A stretch of 5,889 bases of DNA, from positions 872-6,760 of the forward strand of contig PMCA01000020.1 of assembly GCA_003153935.1 (NCBI GenBank). Direction: 5' to 3'. The notes beneath the pieces are model-generated. The model made no database searches and was not told where the DNA came from. It worked only from the letters and a program-made list of their open reading frames with translations. Below are positions 1 through 5,064 of this stretch, piece by piece. The DNA comes from Elusimicrobiota bacterium (GTDB lineage Bacteria > CAYTYR01 > UBA6262). Position numbers and translations under genes: made by a program. Position 1 is the first letter of the stretch, and the number at the start of each line of letters is the position of its first letter.

Positions 1-1194
1 GAAGCCATCTATTTTGACAATAATGCCACTATGGCCTATCTGGCGGTAGTCACTGGCCTGCCGATAGGCGGCGCCACTGCTCCCGGCAATCCCTGGTACT
101 ATACTGGCGATATTGGCCTGGACCTGAATAATGACGGTGTCTATGAGTATGGCATTGATGTTCGCGAATATGACGCGGTCAACAAAAAAGCCAAACTATA
201 CAAAAACCTGACTGCCTCTAACTGGCAAGGCTGTTATTTATACCCTTCGTCCAATCCCTGGCAGATAAGCTCCGGTTCCACCTTTGACTGGGTGGATTTT
301 GTCTATAGCGGCAACCAGAATACCCATTATGTGCTGGAAGCGGGTATCCCCTTATCCTCTCTTGGCCTGAATAGCAATTCCTCACAGAACCTGACCGTTC
401 ATTGGACCATGCAGTGCGGCAATGATGCCCTGAACCTGCCGGCTGATGTTAATCCAACTCCTCCTCCTCCGATACCCGAACCGGGCACGATGCTGCTGTT
501 CGGCAGTGGTATCATAGGGTTGCTGGCTACTACCGTCAGGAGATTCTTTAAACAGATTAAAGGCGTATTTGACATAATTGGTTCTACGCTGTTCATTATT
601 ATTTCAGCTCCTCTGTTAGTGGTAATAGCCGCATTGGTGAAGCTGACTTCCCGCGGGCCGGTATTCTTAAAGCAGGAAAGAGTCGGCGAGAACAGGCGCA
701 AGACTGAGCGTCGGGCCGAGAGAAGGAATGTAGGACGCAGGGCTGGTGAAAGTTATGGCCAGCCGTTTAACCTGTTTAAATTCCGTACGATGTATTTTGA
801 CGCGGAGAAACATAGCGGCCCGGTTTGGGCGGAGAAAAATGACCCAAGAATTACACCATTGGGCCGTTTCCTGCGCAAGACCCATCTGGATGAATTACCT
901 CAGTTGATAAATGTGCTAAAGGGTGAAATGAGCATAATAGGCCCCAGGCCCGAAAGACCGATGTTCGTTAAGGCATTGCATGTAGAGATCAAGAAGTATC
1001 CTAACCGCTTAAAGGTCAAGCCCGGTATCACCGGACTGGCCCAGGTCAGGCAGCATTATGATACATCACTAAGGGATGTTAAGAAAAAAGTGCATTATGA
1101 CCTGCTATATATAAGGAAGATGTGTTTATTGATGGACCTGCGGATAGTCTTCGGTACCATGAGGGTAATGTTAACAGGCAAAGGCGCACATTAA
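1..1194 (+). CDS. PEP-CTERM ectodomain fused to an exopolysaccharide sugar transferase (monotopic phosphoglycosyl transferase), 5' partial
   Basis: The frame is open to base 1, so the true start is upstream; residues here count from the Met at base 31. The N-terminal part (about 1-140) is a secreted beta-rich domain with an acidic DLNNDG loop (31-36), similar to domains of other PEP-CTERM proteins. A proline-rich hinge (142-147) leads to PEPGT (149-153), a membrane helix (154-169) and RR (170-171). A bacterial sugar transferase domain follows at once: hydrophobic re-entrant-type helix with S192/P194, SRGPVF (207-212), KFRTM (250-254), NDPRIT (270-275), LDELPQL (286-292), GPRPE (304-308) and KPGITGLAQV (330-339). 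This family moves a sugar phosphate from a nucleotide sugar to polyprenyl phosphate on the cytoplasmic face. The topology agrees: ectodomain outside, basic end and catalytic domain inside. An Arg-rich insert (221-243) interrupts the usual path to KFRTM. Domain calls are firm; the sugar and the processing are unknown. Confidence 0.9.
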   Translation, partial: EAIYFDNNATMAYLAVVTGLPIGGATAPGNPWYYTGDIGLDLNNDGVYEYGIDVREYDAVNKKAKLYKNLTASNWQGCYLYPSSNPWQISSGSTFDWVDFVYSGNQNTHYVLEAGIPLSSLGLNSNSSQNLTVHWTMQCGNDALNLPADVNPTPPPPIPEPGTMLLFGSGIIGLLATTVRRFFKQIKGVFDIIGSTLFIIISAPLLVVIAALVKLTSRGPVFLKQERVGENRRKTERRAERRNVGRRAGESYGQPFNLFKFRTMYFDAEKHSGPVWAEKNDPRITPLGRFLRKTHLDELPQLINVLKGEMSIIGPRPERPMFVKALHVEIKKYPNRLKVKPGITGLAQVRQHYDTSLRDVKKKVHYDLLYIRKMCLLMDLRIVFGTMRVMLTGKGAH

Positions 1195-1199
1195 AATCG

Positions 1200-1280
1200 T
1201 TGATAGTACGCTGCGCTGATAGTTGATTGTTGATAGGCAAATCTTTAATCTGTGTAATCTTTCTTGTAATCAGTGTAATC
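1200..1280. repeat. Short-word intergenic repeats (TTGATAG and TGTAATC)
   Basis: The first half of the gap after the fusion gene holds two TTGATAG words (from about 1200 and 1230), with the variants CTGATAG and TTGATT between them. The second half holds TGTAATC at 1253-1259, 1265-1271 and 1274-1280, plus TTTAATC at 1244-1250. The spacing is irregular and there is no unit and spacer arrangement, so this is degenerate low-complexity repetition. Similar words (GTAATCTTTGTAAT) recur near 3677. A regulator-binding role cannot be told from sequence alone. I see no intrinsic terminator for the fusion gene here. Confidence 0.5.
1230..1258 (+). promoter_or_regulatory. Candidate sigma-70-type promoter for PEP-CTERM gene A
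   Basis: TTGATA (1230-1235) matches the -35 consensus at 5 of 6 positions. TGTAAT (1253-1258) matches the -10 consensus at 5 of 6, with a 17-base spacer. It would start transcription about 60 bases upstream of the ATG at 1326. The TGTAATC repeats supply other possible -10 elements, so the exact start is uncertain. No sigma-54 (GG-N10-GC type) site was seen. Confidence 0.45.
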
Positions 1281-1307
1281 ATATTAAAAAGGTAAGTAAA
1301 TCTATAA

Positions 1308-1325
1308 AAGGAAGGGGGTGAAAAT
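1308..1325 (+). promoter_or_regulatory. G-rich ribosome binding site of PEP-CTERM gene A, shared with paralogue B
   Basis: The purine block GGAAGGGGGTGAAAAT lies directly before the ATG at 1326. The same block, with one extra T, precedes the ATG at 3859. The GTG inside it is out of frame with the gene here, which shows that it belongs to the leader. That settles the start of paralogue B, where the same GTG happens to be in frame. Confidence 0.7.
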
Positions 1326-1949
1326 ATGAAAAAGATGATCTTAATAGTGATGTTTAGTTTGATGATGGCAACAACGGCTTTCGCAATTCCGTTGTTACCA
1401 GGCACTTTTGGAGTGGTTCCGACTGGAGTTGCCCCACTAAGTGGTACATTAGTAGCTTCTGTTATTAATGCCCCATTTACTGGCGTAGATGCAAATGGCA
1501 TAGTTAAGTTCACTGGGTTTCTAACTCAGAAGGTGTATTCCACCTCAGCAGGTATGTTATTTACATATCTGTTTAGTAGTGGTTCTGGGTCGGCAAATGT
1601 TATTGAACGACTGTCCACTACTGATTTTACCGGTTGGACAACCGATGTGAATGCACTTCTGACTCCTGGAAACCCTCCTGGTACCTTCGAGAGAAGTTCC
1701 GATGGTTCAACGGTGAGTGGCGCGCATTTTGCAATAGGAGCGGGTCAAACCAGTAGCTTATTATGGATACAGACCAATGCTACAAGTTATAAAATAGGGA
1801 GTACTTCACTGATTGATGGTGGAATAGCAAACATCAGTACCTATGCTCCGTCAGCCCCAGTACCAGAACCAGGTAGTTTAGCACTGCTGGGAATGGGTTT
1901 ATTGGGAATGATCGGCTATGGCAAGGCAAGATTCGGCAAGAAATCGTAA
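1326..1949 (+). CDS. PEP-CTERM sorting domain protein A (paralogue of the gene at 3859)
   Basis: A 207-residue exported protein. The signal peptide ends at AFA (18-20). The mature part is a Ser/Thr/Gly-rich beta domain without catalytic motifs; it resembles a PEP-CTERM family I recognise by pattern, with GTL near the start, a GxLTQxVYSN-like strand, a TTDFTGWTTDV block (98-108), WIQTNAT (147-153) and IDGG (163-166) just before the tail. The tail is VPEPGS (179-184), a glycine-rich hydrophobic helix and GYGKARFGKKS. In this system the protein crosses by Sec, is held by the C-terminal helix and is processed at PEP by an exosortase. Its molecular role is unknown; surface or matrix protein is an inference. 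It has its own promoter candidate and strong ribosome binding site, and an inverted repeat follows its stop. By eye about half its residues match the paralogue. Confidence 0.9.
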   Translation: MKKMILIVMFSLMMATTAFAIPLLPGTFGVVPTGVAPLSGTLVASVINAPFTGVDANGIVKFTGFLTQKVYSTSAGMLFTYLFSSGSGSANVIERLSTTDFTGWTTDVNALLTPGNPPGTFERSSDGSTVSGAHFAIGAGQTSSLLWIQTNATSYKIGSTSLIDGGIANISTYAPSAPVPEPGSLALLGMGLLGMIGYGKARFGKKS

Positions 1950-1986
1950 GTTAGTAAGTTAGTTGATGCGCATAAATCAACTTGAA

Positions 1987-2066
1987 AAATGTCCTAGCGG
2001 TGTCAGGGACCAAAATCCCTGATACCGCGTGGATACAAAATTCGGACGGGATATGGAACATTTCCC
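1987..2066 (+). other. Possible structured RNA leader or 3' UTR upstream of the 2163 operon
   Basis: AAATGTCC (1987-1994) can pair with GGAACATTT (2055-2063), leaving one bulged A. This would close a domain that contains the strong hairpin at 1997-2028. Alternatively GGGATAT (2049-2055 region) can pair with ATTTCCC (2060-2066). Two exclusive foldings ahead of a terminator are what a switch or attenuator would show. I match it to no riboswitch class I know, and the closing helices are short, so this is a weak call. Confidence 0.22.
1997..2028. repeat. Inverted repeat element, copy 1
   Basis: GCGGTGTCAGGGA (1997-2009) and TCCCTGATACCGC (2016-2028) form a 13-bp stem with one G-T pair and a 6-base loop. 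No T-run follows, so it is not an intrinsic terminator. It sits 47 bases after the stop of PEP-CTERM gene A. A near-identical palindrome lies 33 bases after the stop of paralogue B (4516-4557), so this is a repeated element and not a chance hairpin. It could be a REP-like dispersed repeat, an mRNA 3' stabiliser or a protein site. Confidence 0.75.
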
Positions 2067-2087
2067 CGGAGTGAAAATGAGAATTCT

Positions 2088-2126
2088 AAAGCTGCAAAAG
2101 ACTAAGGTCTTTCTGCGGCTTTTTTT
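2088..2126 (+). terminator. Intrinsic terminator or attenuator
   Basis: AAAGCTGCA (2088-2096) pairs with the TGCGGCTTT side, and AAAGAC (2097-2102) pairs with GTCTTT (2107-2112), with a bulged C at 2113 and a TAAG loop. Seven T residues follow (2120-2126). This is a textbook rho-independent terminator. It ends only 36 bases before the next start codon, so it may either end the gene A transcript or act as a leader terminator for the downstream operon. Confidence 0.8.
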
Positions 2127-2129
2127 GTT

Positions 2130-2155
2130 TATAAAAGTTGCTAACCTATAAGGAG
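2130..2155 (+). promoter_or_regulatory. AAGGAG ribosome binding site, with a weak -10-like TATAAA
   Basis: AAGGAG (2150-2155) stands 7 bases before the ATG at 2163 and fixes that start. TATAAA (2130-2135), just after the terminator T-run, could be a -10 box giving a very short leader. However, no convincing -35 lies 16-18 bases upstream, because that stretch is the terminator stem. Either this weak promoter or read-through from upstream must supply the transcript. Confidence 0.4.
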
Positions 2156-2162
2156 TTCATTT

Positions 2163-2888
2163 ATGAGAATTAAACGGTTTTGGCAAATGTTCGTGGCGCT
2201 CGGTTTATTAATATTATTGCCCGGTTTGTGCCAGGCCTATACCTATACTGTTGATTTTACCGCCGGAGATATTAAAAGCCATATCACCGACCCCCTAAGC
2301 AATAATGAACATGCCTGGGGCATCTGGGCGCTGGTGGCCTATCCTGACCTGGCGAATTACAGTATCACCGGGTTATCTACTAACCAGGATGAATGGTATG
2401 TGACCCATGATTCCGAATTCGTGGATACGAACGGCGCTTGCTTTAGGGCCGTGCCGGGCGCGGAACTGCCGGGGAATCCGCCTCATCCGCTGCATATGAT
2501 AAGTGACCAGCCGGACCCGTTATCAGATCACCTGATGAGTTATTTTGGCGATACTACTACGAATATAACCAATGGCACTTTGTTCAGCTTTACTTTTACT
2601 TCTGATTCTATTTGGGGTGGTTGCTGGCATTTCCTGCTGGATGGCTCCCGCTATAATAAACAGGCTAATGGTCCCGCCACCTGGGATGAAGATTTCTGGG
2701 GCGGCAGGAATAACGGAGAACCTTTCTGGCTCACCCGCGATTCTGGCGGCGGTTTAGCGGGAAATATAGACGGTTATATGGTGTGTCGTCCCGTACCGGA
2801 ACCGGGTAGCTTGTGGATGCTGGGGATGGGATTGTTAGGCTTGATCGGCTATGGCAAGGCCAGATTAATGGTAAAGGGAGGGAAGTAG
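2163..2888 (+). CDS. PEP-CTERM sorting domain protein, Trp/Asp-rich
   Basis: A 241-residue exported protein, first gene of a two-gene operon. The N-terminus MRIKR and a long hydrophobic core end at CQA (23-25), a plausible signal peptidase I site. The Cys there lacks the small residue before it that a lipobox needs. The mature region is rich in Trp, Asp, Asn and Gly, starts with YTYTVDFTAGD and contains two later cysteines (154, 208). No enzyme motif is visible. The tail is VPEPGS (211-216), a glycine-rich hydrophobic helix and GYGKARLMVKGGK, close to the tails of genes A and B although the bodies are unrelated. Export and exosortase processing follow from the family; the function is unknown. 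The next gene starts one base after its stop. Confidence 0.9.
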   Translation: MRIKRFWQMFVALGLLILLPGLCQAYTYTVDFTAGDIKSHITDPLSNNEHAWGIWALVAYPDLANYSITGLSTNQDEWYVTHDSEFVDTNGACFRAVPGAELPGNPPHPLHMISDQPDPLSDHLMSYFGDTTTNITNGTLFSFTFTSDSIWGGCWHFLLDGSRYNKQANGPATWDEDFWGGRNNGEPFWLTRDSGGGLAGNIDGYMVCRPVPEPGSLWMLGMGLLGLIGYGKARLMVKGGK

Positions 2889-2889
2889 C

Positions 2890-3579
2890 GTGAAAAAGCT
2901 TTTTTTGTTGGCGGTTATATCGCTCTTAGTCTTTGGTTTGGCCGGCTCGGCAAATGCTACTTATGTAAATATTTACAACCTGGGGTTGGTATATTCTCCT
3001 GATTCCACGAGCAAAACCAATCCCGCAAATATTAATTCTTTAACAGATGTGGCAGTGAACACTGGGGGCTCAGTTTTTATCGGTGCGAAAGATGACAATG
3101 TTATATGGCCTGATAATGCTAGTCAACCAGTCGGTATTTTTGGTGTAGGCGCTCCCCTGGCTTCGTTAGGAACGACGCCCGGTTTTTATAATATAAAATT
3201 TGACAGTCATTTCCGTACCTTTGATAGCACGGGATTTGATGATTTCCTGGCAGTAATTACACAGGGGAACTATTTATGGGCGGGCGGCAGCTTGATAGGC
3301 GGCTATGATTGGGGCGGGACAGATGAAGATGCAGCCCTGGCAACAAGCGATATTTCTCCGGCTATAAAGATGGCCACTGTTATTGTGAATCCTGCATCAA
3401 ATTACTATCTTAATATGGTCCTGAAGACCACTGGGGATGATACTTTTCCGTCTTGGGGCAGGTTCAGTGATGTTGGGGTGGAGTACAATGAATGCAGTCC
3501 CGTACCTGAACCGGGCAGTTTAATGCTAATGGGTATGGGGTTGTTGGGACTGCTGGGACTGAGGATGAAAATACGTTAG
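2890..3579 (+). CDS. PEP-CTERM sorting domain protein, GTG start
   Basis: A 229-residue exported protein. It starts with GTG one base after the previous stop, with AGGGAGGG inside the upstream coding end as ribosome binding site, so the two genes are very likely co-transcribed and translationally coupled. The signal peptide MKKLFLLAVI with a hydrophobic core ends at ANA (21-23). The mature domain is beta-rich, with many Asp, Gly and aromatic residues (for example FDSTGFDDFL near 111-120 and GGYDWGGTDEDAA near 137-149). No catalytic motif is recognisable. The tail has VPEPGS (205-210), a Leu/Gly/Met helix and a short basic end, RMKIR, without the GYGKAR motif of its neighbours. Sorting is as for the other PEP-CTERM proteins; the specific role is unknown. 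A hairpin terminator follows at 3709. Confidence 0.9.
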   Translation: MKKLFLLAVISLLVFGLAGSANATYVNIYNLGLVYSPDSTSKTNPANINSLTDVAVNTGGSVFIGAKDDNVIWPDNASQPVGIFGVGAPLASLGTTPGFYNIKFDSHFRTFDSTGFDDFLAVITQGNYLWAGGSLIGGYDWGGTDEDAALATSDISPAIKMATVIVNPASNYYLNMVLKTTGDDTFPSWGRFSDVGVEYNECSPVPEPGSLMLMGMGLLGLLGLRMKIR

Positions 3580-3589
3580 CCGAAAGATA

Positions 3590-3663
3590 GTGTTAAGTTA
3601 AAAGTGTTAAGTGTTAAATTATTGTGGAATACCTTAACTTAAAACTTAAAACTTATAACTTTA
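3590..3663. repeat. AT-rich imperfect inverted repeat of TTAAGT words
   Basis: The left part (3590-3618) repeats GTGTTAAG and AGTTAA words. The right part (3634-3663) repeats TTAACTT, AAAACTT and TATAACTT words, which are largely the reverse complement of the left. A spacer of about 15 bases separates them. The arms can pair in several registers, as expected of slippage-born simple repeats. No other function is evident between this and the terminator at 3709. Confidence 0.55.
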
Positions 3664-3708
3664 AACTGCTTTAAAAGTAATCTTTGTAATTGTTTTAATG
3701 TGTATATG

Positions 3709-3747
3709 TAGAGGGCGGGAGATTAAATCTCCTGCCCTCTATGTTTT
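3709..3747 (+). terminator. Hairpin terminator of the 2163-3579 operon
   Basis: TAGAGGGCGGGAGAT (3709-3723) pairs with ATCTCCTGCCCTCTA (3727-3741) over 15 bp, with one G-T pair and a TAA loop. Only a short T-run follows (TGTTTT, 3742-3747), so the stem is very strong and the T-run modest. The near-symmetric stem could also work in the reverse direction, but no gene on that strand needs it. Confidence 0.7.
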
Positions 3748-3780
3748 AGGTGGAAATAAGTCTATTATACCTCAGTACAA

Positions 3781-3815
3781 TTGACTATCTTTTGGTTTAA
3801 GCCCATACTTATAAT
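3781..3815 (+). promoter_or_regulatory. Candidate sigma-70-type promoter for PEP-CTERM gene B
   Basis: TTGACT (3781-3786) is a 5/6 match to the -35 box. A 17-base spacer leads to CATACT (3804-3809), 4/6 of the -10 box. A perfect TATAAT lies just beyond at 3810-3815, but at 23 bases from TTGACT. The true -10 is one of these. The position, between the terminator and the gene's ribosome binding site, fits a dedicated promoter. Confidence 0.5.
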
Positions 3816-3858
3816 ATGAAGAAGAAGTACATACAATAAAGGGAAGGGGGTGAAAATT

Positions 3859-4482
3859 ATGAAAAGGATTATTTTAGTGGCGATATTTAGTTTAATGATG
3901 GCATCAACGGCTTTTGCCTTTTCGTTGGTACCGGGATCTAGCGTTACGCCTGATGGGACAGCCTCACTTGGCGGAACATTAGTCGCTTCTATTGTCAATA
4001 CCCCATTCAGCAATGTTTGGTTTAATGGCACACTGACGCAGAATGTTTATTCCAACGCAATTGGTATGTTATTTGAATACCAGATCACCAATTCAGAATC
4101 ATCAATCAATAAAATTGCAAGGTTGTCAACGACCGATTTTACCGGTTGGACAACTGATGTAAACTCACTGCTAGGCGGTAGCTTAGTCAATCCATTGTCA
4201 ATCGTTAGAGATTCTTCTGGTTCGACTTTAAGTTTTAACTATGTCAGCCCTACTGGGGTTGGCGATCTTGGCCAGGGACAGACAACGAATATTGGATGGA
4301 TACAGACTAACGCTACAGGTTTTACGTGGGGAACTTCAGCAGTGATCGATGGCGGCATATCACAGGTCCGTACCTATGCTCCTACTTCGGCGGTTCCTGA
4401 GCCGGGCAGCTTTATGCTGATGGGCGCGGGATTACTGGGATTGATCGGCTACGGCAAGGCCAGGTTCGGCAAGAAAGCGTAA
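3859..4482 (+). CDS. PEP-CTERM sorting domain protein B (paralogue of the gene at 1326)
   Basis: A 207-residue exported protein of the same length as paralogue A, with PEP at the same residues (180-182). The start is ATG 3859, preceded by GGGAAGGGGGTGAAAATT. An in-frame GTG at 3850 would add three residues but lies inside this ribosome binding site, and the matching GTG before gene A is out of frame. The signal peptide ends at AFA (18-20). Blocks shared with A are GTLVAS, GMLF, RLSTTDFTGWTTDVN (88-102; 15 identical residues in a row), WIQTNAT, IDGGI, TYAP and GYGKARFGKK. Between these blocks the two differ strongly and have compensating small indels, which points to an old duplication with divergence of exposed loops. 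The function is unknown; exosortase-dependent surface display is inferred. The inverted repeat found after A also follows this gene. Confidence 0.9.
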   Translation: MKRIILVAIFSLMMASTAFAFSLVPGSSVTPDGTASLGGTLVASIVNTPFSNVWFNGTLTQNVYSNAIGMLFEYQITNSESSINKIARLSTTDFTGWTTDVNSLLGGSLVNPLSIVRDSSGSTLSFNYVSPTGVGDLGQGQTTNIGWIQTNATGFTWGTSAVIDGGISQVRTYAPTSAVPEPGSFMLMGAGLLGLIGYGKARFGKKA

Positions 4483-4515
4483 GGTAATACAAGCTCTTGG
4501 ATTTTTTCATGATTG

Positions 4516-4557
4516 CTGTGCGGTATTAGGGAGACAAGGTACCCTGGTACCGTACAG
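4516..4557. repeat. Inverted repeat element, copy 2
   Basis: CTGTGCGGTATTAGGG (4516-4531) and CCCTGGTACCGTACAG (4542-4557) form a 16-bp stem with three G-T pairs and a 10-base loop. The inner part matches copy 1 at 1997-2028 (GCGGT.T.AGGGA and CCCTG.TACCG), and the substitutions keep pairing on the RNA. No T-run follows it; a short one (ATTTTTTC, 4501-4508) precedes it without a good stem. It lies between the stop of gene B and the ribosome binding site of the barrel gene, so it could be a 3' end structure of one or a leader of the other. Confidence 0.75.
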
Positions 4558-4581
4558 GAACGAAAAGAAGAGGCGGGGGGA

Positions 4582-5064
4582 ATGAAAAAAGTTATATTTC
4601 TAATCTTCATATTGCTATTATTATCTATGCCCTCTATCGGTCTCGCGGGAGGCCTAAGCATTGGCTTAGGTTATCCTTATGTTTCTATTAAGTATGATTT
4701 CCCGGTTATGGCTATTGAAGGAAGGTTTGTCACTGAATCAGGAGTCAAGGCGTATTCCGGCCGGGGCTACTGGAATTACTACTCGAGCGATCAACTAAAG
4801 GGTTTTACCGGATTGGAAGGCGGGTATATCAACTTTGATACCCTGGAAACCAAAGGGACCGGTTACGAAGGGGCGGTATTTTTAGGCGGAGAATATTTTA
4901 TGAATAAGTGGCTTTCGGTGCTATTAGACTTGGCCCCCACATATATGTCTTTAAAACATGACGCTGATTCCAGCGTTAGTGTCCAAGGTTTTGACTTAGT
5001 GGTAAATATTGCCCTTTATGTCCATTTTGGCGGCAATACAGAAGGAGATAAAAAGAATGAGTGA
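4582..5064 (+). CDS. Small predicted outer-membrane beta-barrel protein
   Basis: A 160-residue protein. ATG 4582 is chosen because the purine-rich AGGCGGGGGG lies just before it and a clear signal peptide begins there (MKK, then a Leu/Ile core, ending near LAG at 21-23). A longer frame from 4513 would put a charged, non-conserved stretch and the inverted repeat inside the gene. The mature part alternates short amphipathic strands and turns: GLSIGLGYPYVSIKYDF, then MAIEGRFV, an Arg/Tyr-rich strand near 60-67, FTGLEGGYINF, GTGYEGAVFLGGEYF, LSVLLDLAPTYMSL and VVNIALYVHFGG near the C-terminus. This is the pattern of a small (about 8-strand) OmpA/OmpX-size barrel. The barrel call is structural inference; no ligand or enzyme site is seen. 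It overlaps the next gene by 8 bases, so the two products probably work together. Confidence 0.75.
   Translation: MKKVIFLIFILLLLSMPSIGLAGGLSIGLGYPYVSIKYDFPVMAIEGRFVTESGVKAYSGRGYWNYYSSDQLKGFTGLEGGYINFDTLETKGTGYEGAVFLGGEYFMNKWLSVLLDLAPTYMSLKHDADSSVSVQGFDLVVNIALYVHFGGNTEGDKKNE

Noticed and set aside
1253-1280. CRISPR-like array from repeated TGTAATC
   Set aside because: The units are only 7 bases, the spacing is irregular (12 and 9), and there are no spacers of constant size and no cas gene.
1195-1325. Sigma-54 promoter of the kind linked to PEP-CTERM regulons in some bacteria
   Set aside because: No TGGCAC-N-TTGC-type pair was found in this gap or upstream of the genes at 2163, 3859 and 4582; sigma-70-like boxes are present instead.
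1079-1513. Antisense reading frame over the end of the fusion gene and the start of gene A, with a look-alike antisense frame at 3765-4031
   Set aside because: The two antisense frames resemble each other only because the sense genes A and B are paralogues. They run against well-supported signal-peptide genes and have no ribosome binding site, so they are shadows.
1987-2066. Cyclic-di-GMP or other known riboswitch
   Set aside because: Conserved core words of GEMM-I, SAM, TPP, glycine and fluoride classes, as I know them, are absent. Only generic pairing is seen, so it is listed as a possible structured leader only.
2163-2240. Lipoprotein signal in the 241-residue PEP-CTERM protein because of a Cys near the signal end
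   Set aside because: The residue before the Cys is Leu, which does not fit a lipobox; CQA fits signal peptidase I better.
3850-3858. GTG at 3850 as the start of gene B
   Set aside because: It falls inside the purine ribosome binding site. The same GTG ahead of paralogue A is out of frame, and starting at ATG 3859 gives both proteins equal length and aligned signal peptides.
4513-4581. Longer start at 4513 for the barrel gene
   Set aside because: It would add 23 non-hydrophobic residues encoded by the inverted repeat and ribosome binding site, and would bury the signal peptide.
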